Assembly: GCF_012163135.1 (NCBI RefSeq)
Contig: NZ_JAAVUP010000003.1
Coordinates: 586,283-650,282, forward strand
Direction: 5' to 3'
DNA from: Neoroseomonas oryzicola
GTDB lineage: Bacteria > Pseudomonadota > Alphaproteobacteria > Acetobacterales > Acetobacteraceae
DNA: 64,000 nucleotides
Below are positions 8,713 through 16,853 of the stretch, in pieces. The position numbers and the translations under genes are program-made. Positions within the stretch are counted from its first letter, which is position 1. Each line of letters starts with the position of its first letter. The notes under the pieces were generated by a model, which saw only the letters and a list, made by a program, of their open reading frames with translations, did no database searches and was not told where the DNA came from.

Positions 8713-10266
8713 ATGGAGGCCGAGGCCTTCCGCCGCTTCGAGCGGATGAGCCCGTTCGAGATCAAGGACGAGCTGATCCGCCGCGCCCATCGCGGCCGGG
8801 TCTTCCTCAATGCCGGGCGCGGCAATCCGAACTGGATCGCGACGCGCCCGCGCGAGGCCTTCTTCACCCTGGGCCGCTTCGCCCTGCAGGACTGCCGCCG
8901 TGGCGGCGAATTCGCCGAGGGCCTGGCCGCGGCGCCGGCGCGGGAGGGCATCGCCGCCCGCCTCGCCGCCGCCCTGGCCGACGGCCCGCCCGGCGCGGAC
9001 CTGCTGCGCGCCGCGGTCGACGGCGCGGGCGGCGACCCCGATGCGCTGGTGCATGAACTCGCCTGCGCGACGCTCGGCGACACCTATCCGCAGCCGCCGC
9101 GGATGCTGCCGCAGGCCGAGCGCATCGTCGCCGCCTATCTGCGCCTCGTGCTCGGCGGGCCCGAGGCGCCCTTCGACCTCTTCGCCACCGAGGGCGGGAC
9201 GGCAGGCATCTGCGACGTCTTCCGGTCCCTGCGGGCGAACGGGCTGCTCGCGCCGGGCGATGCGATCGCCATCGGCACGCCGGTCTTCACGCCCTATCTC
9301 GAGATCCCGCACCTCGCCGACTACGCGCTGCGCGTGCTGCCGATGGAAGCGGCCGGGGATCGGCGCTTCCAGTATCCCGAGGCCTCGCTGCGGCTGCTCG
9401 AGGATCCGTCGATCAAGGCGCTGCTGCTGGTCAATCCGGGCAACCCCACCTCGGTCGCCATCGCGCCGGAGGGCATGGCGCGGATCGCGGCCATCGTGCG
9501 CGGGAAGCGGCCCGACCTGCTGATCGTCACCGACGACGTCTACGCGACCTTCGTGCCGGGCTTCCGTTCGCTGTTCTCCGAACTGCCGCGTAACACCGTC
9601 GCGCTCTACTCCTTCTCGAAATACTTCGGCTGCACCGGGTGGCGGCTCGGCGTCGTCGCGGTGGCGCGGGACAACGTGGTCGACGCCGCGCTGGCGGCGC
9701 AGCCAGGGGCGCTGGCGGAGGCGCGCTACGCCTCGCTCTCCCCGGCGCCGCGGGAGATGCGCTTCATCGACCGCATGGTTGCCGACAGCCGCGACGTGGC
9801 GTTGAACCACACCGCCGGGCTCTCCCTGCCGCAGCAGGCGATGATGACGCTCTTCGCGCTGGCGGAACTGACCGATGGCGACCAGGACTACCGCCGCGCG
9901 GTGAATGCGCTGCTGCATCGGCGCTCGGCCGCCTTCGCGGGCGCGCTCGGCTTCGATCCGGAGCGCAACCCGCTCTTCGACCACTATTACGGGCTGCTCG
10001 ACCTCGATTTCTGGATGCGCACCCATCTGGGGGAGGCGGTGGCGGCCTGGATGCGGGCGAATGTCCATCCGCTCGACATCGCCTTCCGCCTGGCGGAGGA
10101 GCACGGGATCGTGCTGCTGCCCGGCGGCGGCTTCCATGCCCCGGGATGGTCGGCGCGCGTGTCCTTCGCCAACCTGCCCTGCGAGGCCTATGCCGGCATC
10201 GGCGCGGCGCTGCGCGCGGTGGTCGGCCACTACGAGACCGCCTGGCGCGCCGCCGGGGCGGGGTAG
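8713..10266 (+). CDS. aspD: aspartate 4-decarboxylase (bifunctional aspartate aminotransferase)
   Basis: PLP enzyme that converts L-aspartate to L-alanine and CO2, with side aspartate transaminase activity. At 517 residues it matches the long AsdA/AspD class rather than ordinary 400-residue aminotransferases. Seen: N-terminal LNAGRGNPNW, the NPGNPTS motif (241-247), DDVY (274-277) and the Schiff-base lysine in YSFSKYFGCTGWRLG (K303). It follows the family 5 substrate-binding gene by 9 bases and precedes malic enzyme, a grouping that handles C4 and C3 compounds. The enzyme is usually a large cytoplasmic oligomer. The family assignment is strong. The exact balance of activities cannot be read from sequence. 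Confidence 0.88.
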   Translation: MEAEAFRRFERMSPFEIKDELIRRAHRGRVFLNAGRGNPNWIATRPREAFFTLGRFALQDCRRGGEFAEGLAAAPAREGIAARLAAALADGPPGADLLRAAVDGAGGDPDALVHELACATLGDTYPQPPRMLPQAERIVAAYLRLVLGGPEAPFDLFATEGGTAGICDVFRSLRANGLLAPGDAIAIGTPVFTPYLEIPHLADYALRVLPMEAAGDRRFQYPEASLRLLEDPSIKALLLVNPGNPTSVAIAPEGMARIAAIVRGKRPDLLIVTDDVYATFVPGFRSLFSELPRNTVALYSFSKYFGCTGWRLGVVAVARDNVVDAALAAQPGALAEARYASLSPAPREMRFIDRMVADSRDVALNHTAGLSLPQQAMMTLFALAELTDGDQDYRRAVNALLHRRSAAFAGALGFDPERNPLFDHYYGLLDLDFWMRTHLGEAVAAWMRANVHPLDIAFRLAEEHGIVLLPGGGFHAPGWSARVSFANLPCEAYAGIGAALRAVVGHYETAWRAAGAG

Positions 10267-10382
10267 GCCCGCTTAGCCCCGCAAAGCCCTACCGCGCCTG
10301 CGAAGCCGGGGGGTCGCCGCGCCTTCCGCGGGGCGGCAGAATGGTGTCTTTCCAACGCTGATCACCTGGAACGAATCGCACC

Positions 10383-12683
10383 ATGGACGACGTGAAGCAG
10401 CCGCCCGCCGAGGACACGCGCACCACCCGCGTGACGGCCGAGGAGGCGCTTGCCCTGCATGCCGAGGGCCGGCCCGGCAAGCTCGAGATCCGCCTGACCA
10501 AGCCGCTGATCACCGCGCGCGACCTCTCGCTGGCCTATTCGCCGGGCGTCGCCGAGCCCTGCCTGCACATCCACCGCGACCCCAAGCTCGCCTACGACTA
10601 CACGGCGAAGGGGAACTTCGTCGCCGTCATCTCGAACGGCACGGCGGTGCTCGGCCTCGGCAACCTCGGTGCGCTGGCGTCGAAGCCGGTGATGGAAGGC
10701 AAGGTCGCGCTGTTCAAGCGCTTCGCGGATGTCGACGGCATCGACCTGTGTGTCGACACCGAGGACGTGGACGCCTTCGTCAACTCGGTGCGCTACCTCG
10801 CACCCTCCTTCGGGGGCATCAACCTCGAGGACATCAAGGCGCCGGAGTGCTTCGTCATCGAGCAGCGCCTGCGCGAGCTGATGGACATCCCGGTCTTCCA
10901 CGACGACCAGCACGGGACCGCCATCGTCGCCGCCGCCGGCCTGATCAACGCCATCCACCTGACCGGGCGCGACATCGCCACCACGCGCCTTGTCATCAAC
11001 GGCGCCGGCGCGGCCTCGATCGCCTGCGCCGAGCTGGTGAAGGCGATGGGCATGCGGCCCGAGAACGTCATGCTCTGCGACACCAAGGGCGTCATCTACC
11101 GTGGCCGCACCGAGGGCATGAACCAGTGGAAGTCCGCCCATGCGGTGACGACCTCCGCGCGGACCCTGGCCCAGGCGCTGGACGGCGCCGACGTCTTCTT
11201 CGGCCTCTCGGTGAAGGGCGCGCTGACGCCCGACATGGTCCGTGCCATGGCGCCGAAGCCGATCATCTTCGCCATGGCCAACCCCGACCCCGAGATCACG
11301 CCGGACGAGGCGCGCGCCGCGCGGCCGGACTGCATCATCGCGACGGGGCGGTCGGACTACCCGAACCAGGTCAACAACGTCCTCGGCTTCCCCTTCATCT
11401 TCCGCGGCGCGCTCGACGTCCGCGCGTCCACCATCAACGACGCGATGAAGATCGCCGCCGCCCAGGCCCTGGCGATGCTGGCGCGCGAGGATGTGCCGGA
11501 GGAGGTGGCGGGCGCCGGCGCGGGCAAGGCGCTGCGCTTCGGCCCCGAATACATCATCCCCAACGCCTTCGACCCGCGGCTGATCTCCCGCGTCTCGCCC
11601 GCCGTCGCCAAGGCGGCGATGGACAGCGGCGTGGCGCGCCGGCCGATCATGGATCTGCAGCGCTATGCGCGGGACCTCGCGAACCGGCTCGACGCCACGG
11701 TCGGCGCGCTCGAGGCGATCTCGGAATCCGTGCGCAACAACCCCCGCCGCGTCGTCTTCGCCGAGGGCGAGGAGGAGAAGGTGATCCGCGCCGCGATCGC
11801 CTTCCGCAACGCCGGCTACGGCACGCCGGTGCTGGTCGGGCGCGAGGACCGCATCAACGCCATCACCGCCGCGCTGGGCATCCCGCTACCGGCGGGGATC
11901 GAGATCCACAATGCGCGGCTGTCGGATTCCAATCGCCGCTATGCCGAATACCTGTATGCCAAGCGCCAGCGCGACGGCTTCCTGCTGCGCGACTGCCAGC
12001 GCCTGGTGAACCAGGACCGCAACGTCTTCGCCGCCTGCATGGTCGCGAACGGCGATGCGGATGCGATCGTGACGGGCAGCACGCGGTCCTTCTCGGTGGC
12101 GATGGAGGGCATCTCCATGGCGATCGACCAGGTGCCGGGACGCGTCGTCTTCGGGCTGTCCATCATCGTCTCCCGCCGCGCCGGCACCGTGCTGGTGGCC
12201 GACACGGCGGTGCACGAACGCCCGGATGCCGAGACGCTCGCGGGCATCGCGCGCGGATCGGCCGCGGCGGCGCGCCGGCTCGGCCTCGAACCGCGCGTCG
12301 CGTTCCTGTCCTTCTCGACCTTCGGCGATCCGCGCGGGACCATCCCGGGATCCATCCGCGACGCGGTGAAGCTGCTCACCGAACGGGGCGCGGATTTCGA
12401 GTTCGACGGGGAGATGGCGGCGGACGTGGCGCTCGATCCGGGGCTGCGGGCCGCCCTCTATCCCTTCTCGCGCCTCACCGGGCCGGCGAACATCCTGATC
12501 ATGCCGGGCCTGCACGCCGCGCACATCCTGACGCGGTCGGTGCCGCGGCTGACCAGCGCTACGGTGATCGGCCCGCTGCTGACAGGCCTGACGCATTCGG
12601 CGCAGATCGTGCCGATGCAGGCGGGGGTGAACCAGATCCTCGACGTCGCCTGCCTCGCCGCCCACGCCTCGACCATCAAGTGA
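10383..12683 (+). CDS. maeB: malic enzyme MaeB with C-terminal phosphotransacetylase-like domain
   Basis: Decarboxylates malate to pyruvate, normally with NADP. The 766 residues hold a malic domain (SLAYSPGVAEPC, about residues 49-60; FHDDQHGTAIV further on), a Rossmann domain with VINGAGAASIACAELVKA near 205, then from about residue 430 a phosphate acetyltransferase-like domain that in MaeB proteins is regulatory and usually inactive as an acetyltransferase. The ATG at 10383 is preceded by CTGGAACG, a modest ribosome site. The stop overlaps the next gene by GTGA. Confidence 0.95.
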   Translation: MDDVKQPPAEDTRTTRVTAEEALALHAEGRPGKLEIRLTKPLITARDLSLAYSPGVAEPCLHIHRDPKLAYDYTAKGNFVAVISNGTAVLGLGNLGALASKPVMEGKVALFKRFADVDGIDLCVDTEDVDAFVNSVRYLAPSFGGINLEDIKAPECFVIEQRLRELMDIPVFHDDQHGTAIVAAAGLINAIHLTGRDIATTRLVINGAGAASIACAELVKAMGMRPENVMLCDTKGVIYRGRTEGMNQWKSAHAVTTSARTLAQALDGADVFFGLSVKGALTPDMVRAMAPKPIIFAMANPDPEITPDEARAARPDCIIATGRSDYPNQVNNVLGFPFIFRGALDVRASTINDAMKIAAAQALAMLAREDVPEEVAGAGAGKALRFGPEYIIPNAFDPRLISRVSPAVAKAAMDSGVARRPIMDLQRYARDLANRLDATVGALEAISESVRNNPRRVVFAEGEEEKVIRAAIAFRNAGYGTPVLVGREDRINAITAALGIPLPAGIEIHNARLSDSNRRYAEYLYAKRQRDGFLLRDCQRLVNQDRNVFAACMVANGDADAIVTGSTRSFSVAMEGISMAIDQVPGRVVFGLSIIVSRRAGTVLVADTAVHERPDAETLAGIARGSAAAARRLGLEPRVAFLSFSTFGDPRGTIPGSIRDAVKLLTERGADFEFDGEMAADVALDPGLRAALYPFSRLTGPANILIMPGLHAAHILTRSVPRLTSATVIGPLLTGLTHSAQIVPMQAGVNQILDVACLAAHASTIK

Positions 12684-13120
12684 GCGGCGCCGGCGAGGTC
12701 CTGACGATCGGCTATGAGCGTGGCACGCCCGCCACGCTCATCGCCGCGCTGAAGGCCGCCGGCGTGCAGCGCCTGGTCGATGTCCGGGCGCTCGCCAACA
12801 GCCGCAAGCCGGGCTTCGCCAAGGGCGCCCTGTCCGCGGCGCTGGAGGAAGCCGGCATCGGCTATCTCCATCTGCGCGCGCTCGGCACACCGGCGGAAGG
12901 GCGGCAGGCGGTGCGGTCCGGCCACCCCGAGGTCATGCGCCGCATCTTCGCCGCGCATCTCGCGGGGACCGAGGCGCAGGCCGCGCTGGCCAACCTCTCG
13001 GACCTGGCGCGGCGCGAGAGGGTCTGCCTGCTCTGCCTCGAGGACGATCCGCGCCACTGCCACCGGACCCTGGTAGCCGAGGCGGTGGGGCTGCCGACGA
13101 CGCACCTGCATCCGGGGTGA
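12680..13120 (+). CDS. DUF488 family protein
   Basis: A 146-residue DUF488 protein of unknown function. Seen: the family opening LTIGYERG, DVRALANSRKPGF near residue 35 and the conserved C-terminal LLCLEDDPRHCHR, where the Cys and the His-Cys-His group look like a catalytic or metal site. It starts with GTG that overlaps the maeB stop (GTGA), so translation is likely coupled to maeB. DUF488 proteins are widespread and small, and the link to malic enzyme is probably only transcriptional. Confidence 0.85.
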   Translation: MSGAGEVLTIGYERGTPATLIAALKAAGVQRLVDVRALANSRKPGFAKGALSAALEEAGIGYLHLRALGTPAEGRQAVRSGHPEVMRRIFAAHLAGTEAQAALANLSDLARRERVCLLCLEDDPRHCHRTLVAEAVGLPTTHLHPG

Positions 13121-13135
13121 CGGCGCGGCGCCGTC
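13119..13135. terminator. bidirectional hairpin between convergent genes
   Basis: A perfect palindrome GACGGCGC G GCGCCGTC covers the stop codons of the DUF488 gene and of the convergent secreted-protein gene. Its position and symmetry suit a two-way terminator. There is no T-run. Confidence 0.45.
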
Positions 13136-13454
13136 AGTTGCGCGACAGTTCGATATCCGTCGTCCGCGTGTTGCCGTTCGGCGCCGTGACGCTGCGCGTG
13201 CCGCTGTAGGTCCCGTCCTGCACCGTGCCCGACCCGGTCGCGCTGCGCGTGCGCCCGTTCGGGCCGGTCTGCGACGCCTGGCGGGCATAGGCGCCGGAGG
13301 AACGGTCATAGGACCGCGTCATGCCACCGCTGGCGGTGCGGCCGCCGGATCCGGCCGCGGTCCAGGACCGGCTGCGCTCCCGCGCCGAGGCCGCGGCGGG
13401 GGCGAGGCCGGCCAGGGCGGCAAAAGCCATCATCAGGTGGCGGCGGGCGGTCAT
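13134..13454 (-). CDS. small secreted Ser/Thr/Gly-rich protein
   Basis: I do not recognise a family. The 106 residues start with a Sec-like signal (RRHLMMAFAALAGLAPAAASA). The mature part is low in hydrophobic residues and rich in Ser, Thr, Gly, Arg and Asn, with a loose repeat seen as TGPNGRTRSATGSG and TAPNGNTRTTD: a T-[GA]-P-N-G-[RN]-T-R core recurs about 31 residues apart. This PNG turn pattern suggests short beta hairpins. It is convergent with DUF488 and followed on the same strand by no gene. It may be a periplasmic or surface protein, but this is inference. Confidence 0.6.
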   Translation of the reverse strand: MTARRHLMMAFAALAGLAPAAASARERSRSWTAAGSGGRTASGGMTRSYDRSSGAYARQASQTGPNGRTRSATGSGTVQDGTYSGTRSVTAPNGNTRTTDIELSRN

Positions 13455-13539
13455 GGGGCTCTCCGTCTCGGACGGGAGGAGCCTCGCCGCACCGCTTTAC
13501 CGGGGAATGACCGGATCGTTTCGAAGTGAAACCGGCTGG

Positions 13540-13932
13540 TCAGCGGGAAGGTTGGGCGGGCTGGGCCGGCTGGGCGGGTTGCGCCGGCTGCGCGGGCTGG
13601 CCGGTGATGCGTTCGCCCTGCCGGGCGGTCCATTCTCCCGCGCCCTGCATCTGCTCCCCGGTCCAGCGCATGGCGCGGCCGAGCGCATTGCCGGTGCTGT
13701 CCGCGGCGCGTTCCAGCGCCTGGCCGGTGCTGTCGGCCGCGCGGTCCACGGCCGCGCCGGTCCGTTCGCCCAGGCCGGGCTGCCGTGCGGCCGGCGCACC
13801 GGGGGCGGCGGTCGCGCCGGGGCTGGCGGGCTCGGCCGGGCGCGGCACCGGCGGGGGCAGGCTGCCCGCCTGCTGCGCCAGGGCGGGCGCGGCGGCCAGG
13901 GCGAGGATCACGGCGGCGGGGACGAGGCGCAT
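13540..13932 (-). CDS. secreted protein with 11-residue repeats and a PAQ tail
   Basis: No family recognised. 130 residues. Start chosen at 13932, where a clean signal peptide begins (MRLVPAAVILALAAAPALAQ); longer in-frame starts would put 21 residues in front of it. After a Pro-rich linker come 11-residue units in phase: ADSTGQALERA, ADSTGNALGRA, MRWTGEQMQGA, with a Thr-Gly pair at a fixed place and Ala/Arg at the ends. The pattern would form an amphipathic helix like group 3 LEA or apolipoprotein 11-mers. The C-terminus is a PAQ triplet run (QPAQPAQPAQPAQPAQPSR). It is the downstream paralogue of the 14010-14240 gene. Confidence 0.6.
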   Translation of the reverse strand: MRLVPAAVILALAAAPALAQQAGSLPPPVPRPAEPASPGATAAPGAPAARQPGLGERTGAAVDRAADSTGQALERAADSTGNALGRAMRWTGEQMQGAGEWTARQGERITGQPAQPAQPAQPAQPAQPSR

Positions 13933-14009
13933 CGAAGGCTCCGGCACTCGGGGTCGGTTCCAGATCGCGATGATGCCGCGGCCCCTTGGCGACAACGGGG
14001 CAGGCGCGG

Positions 14010-14240
14010 TCAGTCGCCGAAGGCCCAGCGACCGGCGCGGCGCAGCCGCTCCCCGGTCCAGTTCGCCGCGCGTTCCAGGGCCGATCCGGTGCGCTGCGCG
14101 CCGCGCTCGACCGCTTCGCCGGTGCGCTTGGCGCCGCGTTCCACCGCGCGTCCCGCGCGTTGCACCGCACCTTCCGAGGCCGAAGCCGGCAGGGCTGCGG
14201 CCGTGGCCATCAGGCCAAGGATCCAGGCTCGCCGTGTCAT
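14010..14240 (-). CDS. small secreted protein with 11-residue amphipathic repeats
   Basis: No known family. 76 residues: signal peptide MTRRAWILGLMATAAALPASA, then four nearly perfect 11-mers AVQRAGRAVER, GAKRTGEAVER, GAQRTGSALER, AANWTGERLRR and the end AGRWAFGD. The Thr-Gly and Glu/Arg positions match the repeats of the 13540-13932 protein, so the two are paralogues side by side. A continuous helix with an Arg/Glu face is likely. Comparable 11-mers occur in LEA and apolipoprotein-like stress proteins, but homology is not shown. Confidence 0.6.
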   Translation of the reverse strand: MTRRAWILGLMATAAALPASASEGAVQRAGRAVERGAKRTGEAVERGAQRTGSALERAANWTGERLRRAGRWAFGD

Positions 14241-14271
14241 GACGCCTAGATTGCCCCTCGGGGGCGCCGGG

Positions 14272-15249
14272 TCAAGAATCCAGCCGGATGCCGAGCTCGC
14301 GGATCAGCGGCCGCCAGACCGCGTTCTCCTCCGCCACGAAGGCGTCGAAGGCCGCGGCCGACCAGTCCGTGGTCTGGATGCCGAGGCCCCGTGTGCGCGC
14401 CTGCAGCTCCTCCGAGGCCATGGCCCGGACCAGTTCCGCGTTCAGCCGCTGGATCACCGGCGCCGGCACGCCCTTGGGCACGCTCAGCCCCTGCCAGCCG
14501 AAGGCCACCGCGTCGTGTCCGAGTTCGCGCATAGTCGGCACCGCCGGCGCCTCGGGCGTGCGCGTCTCGGTCAGCACGGCGAGGGCGCGGACGCGGCCGT
14601 CGCGGATAAAGGGCAGGCCGGTCGCGGTGTCGATCATCACAAGATCGACATTGCCGGCGAGCAGGTCCTGCATCGCCGCCTGGCCGCCACGATAGGGCAC
14701 GTGCTCGGCGGCGAGGCCCGAGCGGCGCTTGACCAGTTCCATCGCGAGATGGTGCGGCGAGGCGACCGCCGGGCTGCCATAGGTCGGCGCCCGCCGCCGG
14801 GACGCGGCGAGCAGCGCCGCGAAATCCTGGTATGGCGCATCGGCGCGGCAGACGATGTAGAGCGGGAAGCGCCCGATGAAGCCGACCCCCGTAAGGTCCT
14901 TGTCCGGATCGTAGGGCAGGCGGGCGTAGAGCGCCGGGTTGTAGACCAGGATGCCGTTGTCGACGTGCAGCAGCGTCAGCCCGTCGGCCGGCGCGCGGGC
15001 GGCGGTCTCGCTGGCCAGCACGGCGCCGCCGCCGGGGCGGTTCTCGACCACGAAGTTCTGGCCGAGCCGCGGGCCCATCTGGCCCGCAACCAGGCGCGCA
15101 AAGACGTCCGAGGGGCCGCCGGCGGGATAGCCGACGATCAGGCGCAGCGGACGGTCGGGCCAGGTCTGGGCACGGGCCGGGGCAGAGGTGGCGGCGAGGC
15201 CGAGGCCGAGGGCGGCACGGCGCCCGAAGGGCGGAAGGATGGCGGGCAT
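14272..15249 (-). CDS. Bug/TctC-family periplasmic tricarboxylate-type receptor
   Basis: Periplasmic solute-binding protein of the tripartite tricarboxylate transporter family, 325 residues. Start chosen at 15249, which gives the signal MPAILPPFGRRAALGLGLAATSAPARAQ with a twin arginine. The mature part opens WPDRPLRLIVGYPAGGPSDVFARLVA, the diagnostic TctC block, and VPYRGG... continues the ligand fold. No TctA/TctB membrane partners lie in the window, as is common for the expanded Bug receptors of Acetobacteraceae and Burkholderiales. The ligand is unknown; carboxylates are typical. Confidence 0.9.
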   Translation of the reverse strand: MPAILPPFGRRAALGLGLAATSAPARAQTWPDRPLRLIVGYPAGGPSDVFARLVAGQMGPRLGQNFVVENRPGGGAVLASETAARAPADGLTLLHVDNGILVYNPALYARLPYDPDKDLTGVGFIGRFPLYIVCRADAPYQDFAALLAASRRRAPTYGSPAVASPHHLAMELVKRRSGLAAEHVPYRGGQAAMQDLLAGNVDLVMIDTATGLPFIRDGRVRALAVLTETRTPEAPAVPTMRELGHDAVAFGWQGLSVPKGVPAPVIQRLNAELVRAMASEELQARTRGLGIQTTDWSAAAFDAFVAEENAVWRPLIRELGIRLDS

Positions 15250-15290
15250 GGCGGGCGGAATGTGCGCCCGGGGCACCGCGGCGCCAAGGG

Positions 15291-15344
15291 TCGAGGGGGC
15301 GCCGCCCCCTCGAGCACCCCCGCCAAAGGCCGAAAGGCCTTTGG
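15291..15344. repeat. extragenic repeat family A, copy 1
   Basis: Two adjacent hairpins. The first is TCGAGGGGGC GCC GCCCCCTCGA (10-bp perfect stem, 15291-15313). An 9-base C-rich spacer follows. The second is CCAAAGGCC GAAA GGCCTTTGG (9-bp stem with a GAAA loop, 15323-15344). It lies between the divergent tctC and EI24 genes, so it cannot be a simple terminator for either. The layout matches copies at 28200, 29534 and 42890. Confidence 0.75.
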
Positions 15345-15389
15345 AAACCGATACCTGTCCGGACACGGCGGGCCTGCTAAAGCGGGCGG

Positions 15390-16046
15390 ATGGTTGCTGC
15401 GGTTCTGCTGGCCTTCGGCCAGATCGGCGATCCGGCGTTTCGCCGGCCACTCATCCTCGGCGTGCTTGGCGCCGCTGTCGCCCTAGGGCTGCTGACCTGG
15501 GGGGCGGTCGCGGCGGCGGCCTGGGCCGCGGGCGGACAGGGCTGGCTCGCCTGGATCGCCGAGATCGGCGGCGGCATCGCCGGCGTGCTGCTCGCCTGGT
15601 GGCTCTTCCTGCCGGTCGCGGCGGCGATCGCCTCGCAACTCGTCGAGCCCGTCGCGGCCGCGGTGGAACGCCGGCACTACCCCGGCCTCCGGCCCGCCAA
15701 GGGCGCCTCGATCGCGGCGCAGGTCGCCTTCGGACTCGGCTTCGGGCTGAAGCTGCTGTTGCTGCAGATCGTGCTGCTGCCGCTGTTCTTCATCCCGCTG
15801 CTGGGGTTCGGCCTGGCGCTGCTGATCTCCGCCTATGCGCTCGGCGCGGGAATGGTGGTGCAGACGGCCATGCTCCGCATGGATACGCGTACATCGCATG
15901 CCGCCTGGCGGTCGCGCCGCTGGTCCGGCTGGGGGCTGGGACTGATTCTGGCCGGCATGGCGCTGGTGCCGTTTCTCAACCTGCTGGTGCCGGTGATCGG
16001 CACCGCAGCCGCCGTGCACCTGCTGCAGCGGTCCACATCATCGTGA
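15390..16046 (+). CDS. EI24 domain-containing membrane protein
   Basis: A 218-residue inner-membrane protein of the EI24 (CysZ-like fold) family. Seen: about five or six hydrophobic helices, roughly residues 20-48, 58-80, 108-130, 132-160 and 183-210. A cytoplasmic loop carries VAAAVERRHYPGL, the conserved amphipathic segment of the family. The end reads LVPFLNLLVPVIGTAAAVHL, which also fits EI24. CysZ itself imports sulfate, but many EI24 proteins have no known role, and no cysteine-synthesis gene is nearby, so I do not assign sulfate transport. Confidence 0.75.
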   Translation: MVAAVLLAFGQIGDPAFRRPLILGVLGAAVALGLLTWGAVAAAAWAAGGQGWLAWIAEIGGGIAGVLLAWWLFLPVAAAIASQLVEPVAAAVERRHYPGLRPAKGASIAAQVAFGLGFGLKLLLLQIVLLPLFFIPLLGFGLALLISAYALGAGMVVQTAMLRMDTRTSHAAWRSRRWSGWGLGLILAGMALVPFLNLLVPVIGTAAAVHLLQRSTSS

Positions 16047-16153
16047 TCGCGTAAATCCTGGGGATAAGCCCAGGGGCGGCGTTGTGGGCGGTCGAGTCCG
16101 CATGCTAGCCCCGAGGCCTCATGCAACCCGACGACGCCAAAGGGGGCTCCACC

Positions 16154-16816
16154 ATGTCGCTCTTCCGCCGCAAGGATGAACCGGGTGCCGCCGCCACCGG
16201 GGCCGAGGCCGCGCCGGCCAGCGTCGTCCCGGCCCGCGATCCGGACCTGGCCGTGCCGCCCTTCCGCCCCTCGGGCGTGACGTTGCCGGCCTCGACCGGC
16301 CCGGCCGCGCCGAAGCCGAACTCGCCGCCCGCCTCGGCCGGCGTCGCCCGCGTGCCGGGCGCCCAGCCCGCCGCGCCGACCGCGCCCACGGCCCCGAGCC
16401 GTCCGACCGGCCGCGTCGAGGCCGCCGAGCGCCGCACCCTCGTGGTCGGCAAGGGCATCAGCCTGCAGGGCACGGTCAGCGAGGCCGAGCGCCTCGTCAT
16501 CGAAGGCACGATGGAAAGCCAGCTGCTGCAGGCGCATGAGCTCGTCATCGGCCATTCCGGCGTCTTCAAGGGCGAGGCCCAGGTCGAGGACGCCGAGATC
16601 GCCGGCACCTTCGACGGCGTCCTGAACGCCACCGGCAGCCTGACGATCCGCGCCACCGGCCGGGTCATCGGCACGGCGCGGTCCCGTCGCCTGTCGGTCG
16701 AGGATGGCGGGCAGCTCTCCGGCAAGATGGAGATGATCTCCGACACGCCGGCGGCCTCCGCCAGCACGCCGCGCATGGCGCCGGCGCCGCGCAGCACGGA
16801 ACCGGCCGACGCCTGA
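16154..16816 (+). CDS. bactofilin (polymer-forming cytoskeletal protein)
   Basis: Bactofilins form nucleotide-free filaments that place cell-wall and stalk proteins. The 220-residue product has a disordered Pro/Ala-rich N-terminus with a leading basic SLFRRK, then a right-handed beta-helix core from about residue 95 to 200: TLVVGKGISLQGTVSEAERLVIEG and following turns with Gly at repeat corners (HSGVFKGEAQ, FDGVLNATGSLTIRATGRVIG). The start at 16154 is favoured because GGGGGC lies just ahead; an ATG at 16121 would add 11 polar residues. The gene that follows encodes a lipoprotein. Confidence 0.88.
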   Translation: MSLFRRKDEPGAAATGAEAAPASVVPARDPDLAVPPFRPSGVTLPASTGPAAPKPNSPPASAGVARVPGAQPAAPTAPTAPSRPTGRVEAAERRTLVVGKGISLQGTVSEAERLVIEGTMESQLLQAHELVIGHSGVFKGEAQVEDAEIAGTFDGVLNATGSLTIRATGRVIGTARSRRLSVEDGGQLSGKMEMISDTPAASASTPRMAPAPRSTEPADA

Positions 16817-16822
16817 TCCCGA

Positions 16823-16845
16823 CGCTCCGGCCCCGTGCCGGAGCG
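16823..16845 (+). terminator. hairpin after the bactofilin gene
   Basis: A perfect 9-bp stem CGCTCCGGC / GCCGGAGCG with a 5-base loop begins 7 bases after the bactofilin stop and ends before the next start at 16854. There is no T-run, so termination may be partial or Rho-assisted. Confidence 0.45.
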
Positions 16846-16853
16846 GCCTGCCG

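Noticed and set aside
13540-13600. The PAQ triplet run as a separate tandem-repeat or phase-variable tract
   Set aside because: It is short, codon choice varies along it, and it encodes a plain Pro-Ala-Gln tail, so slippage-driven switching is not supported.
13321-15486. A long plus-strand open frame across the small secreted genes
   Set aside because: It is antisense to three short genes and the tctC gene, is compositionally biased and contains no motif. The minus-strand genes have signal peptides and repeats.
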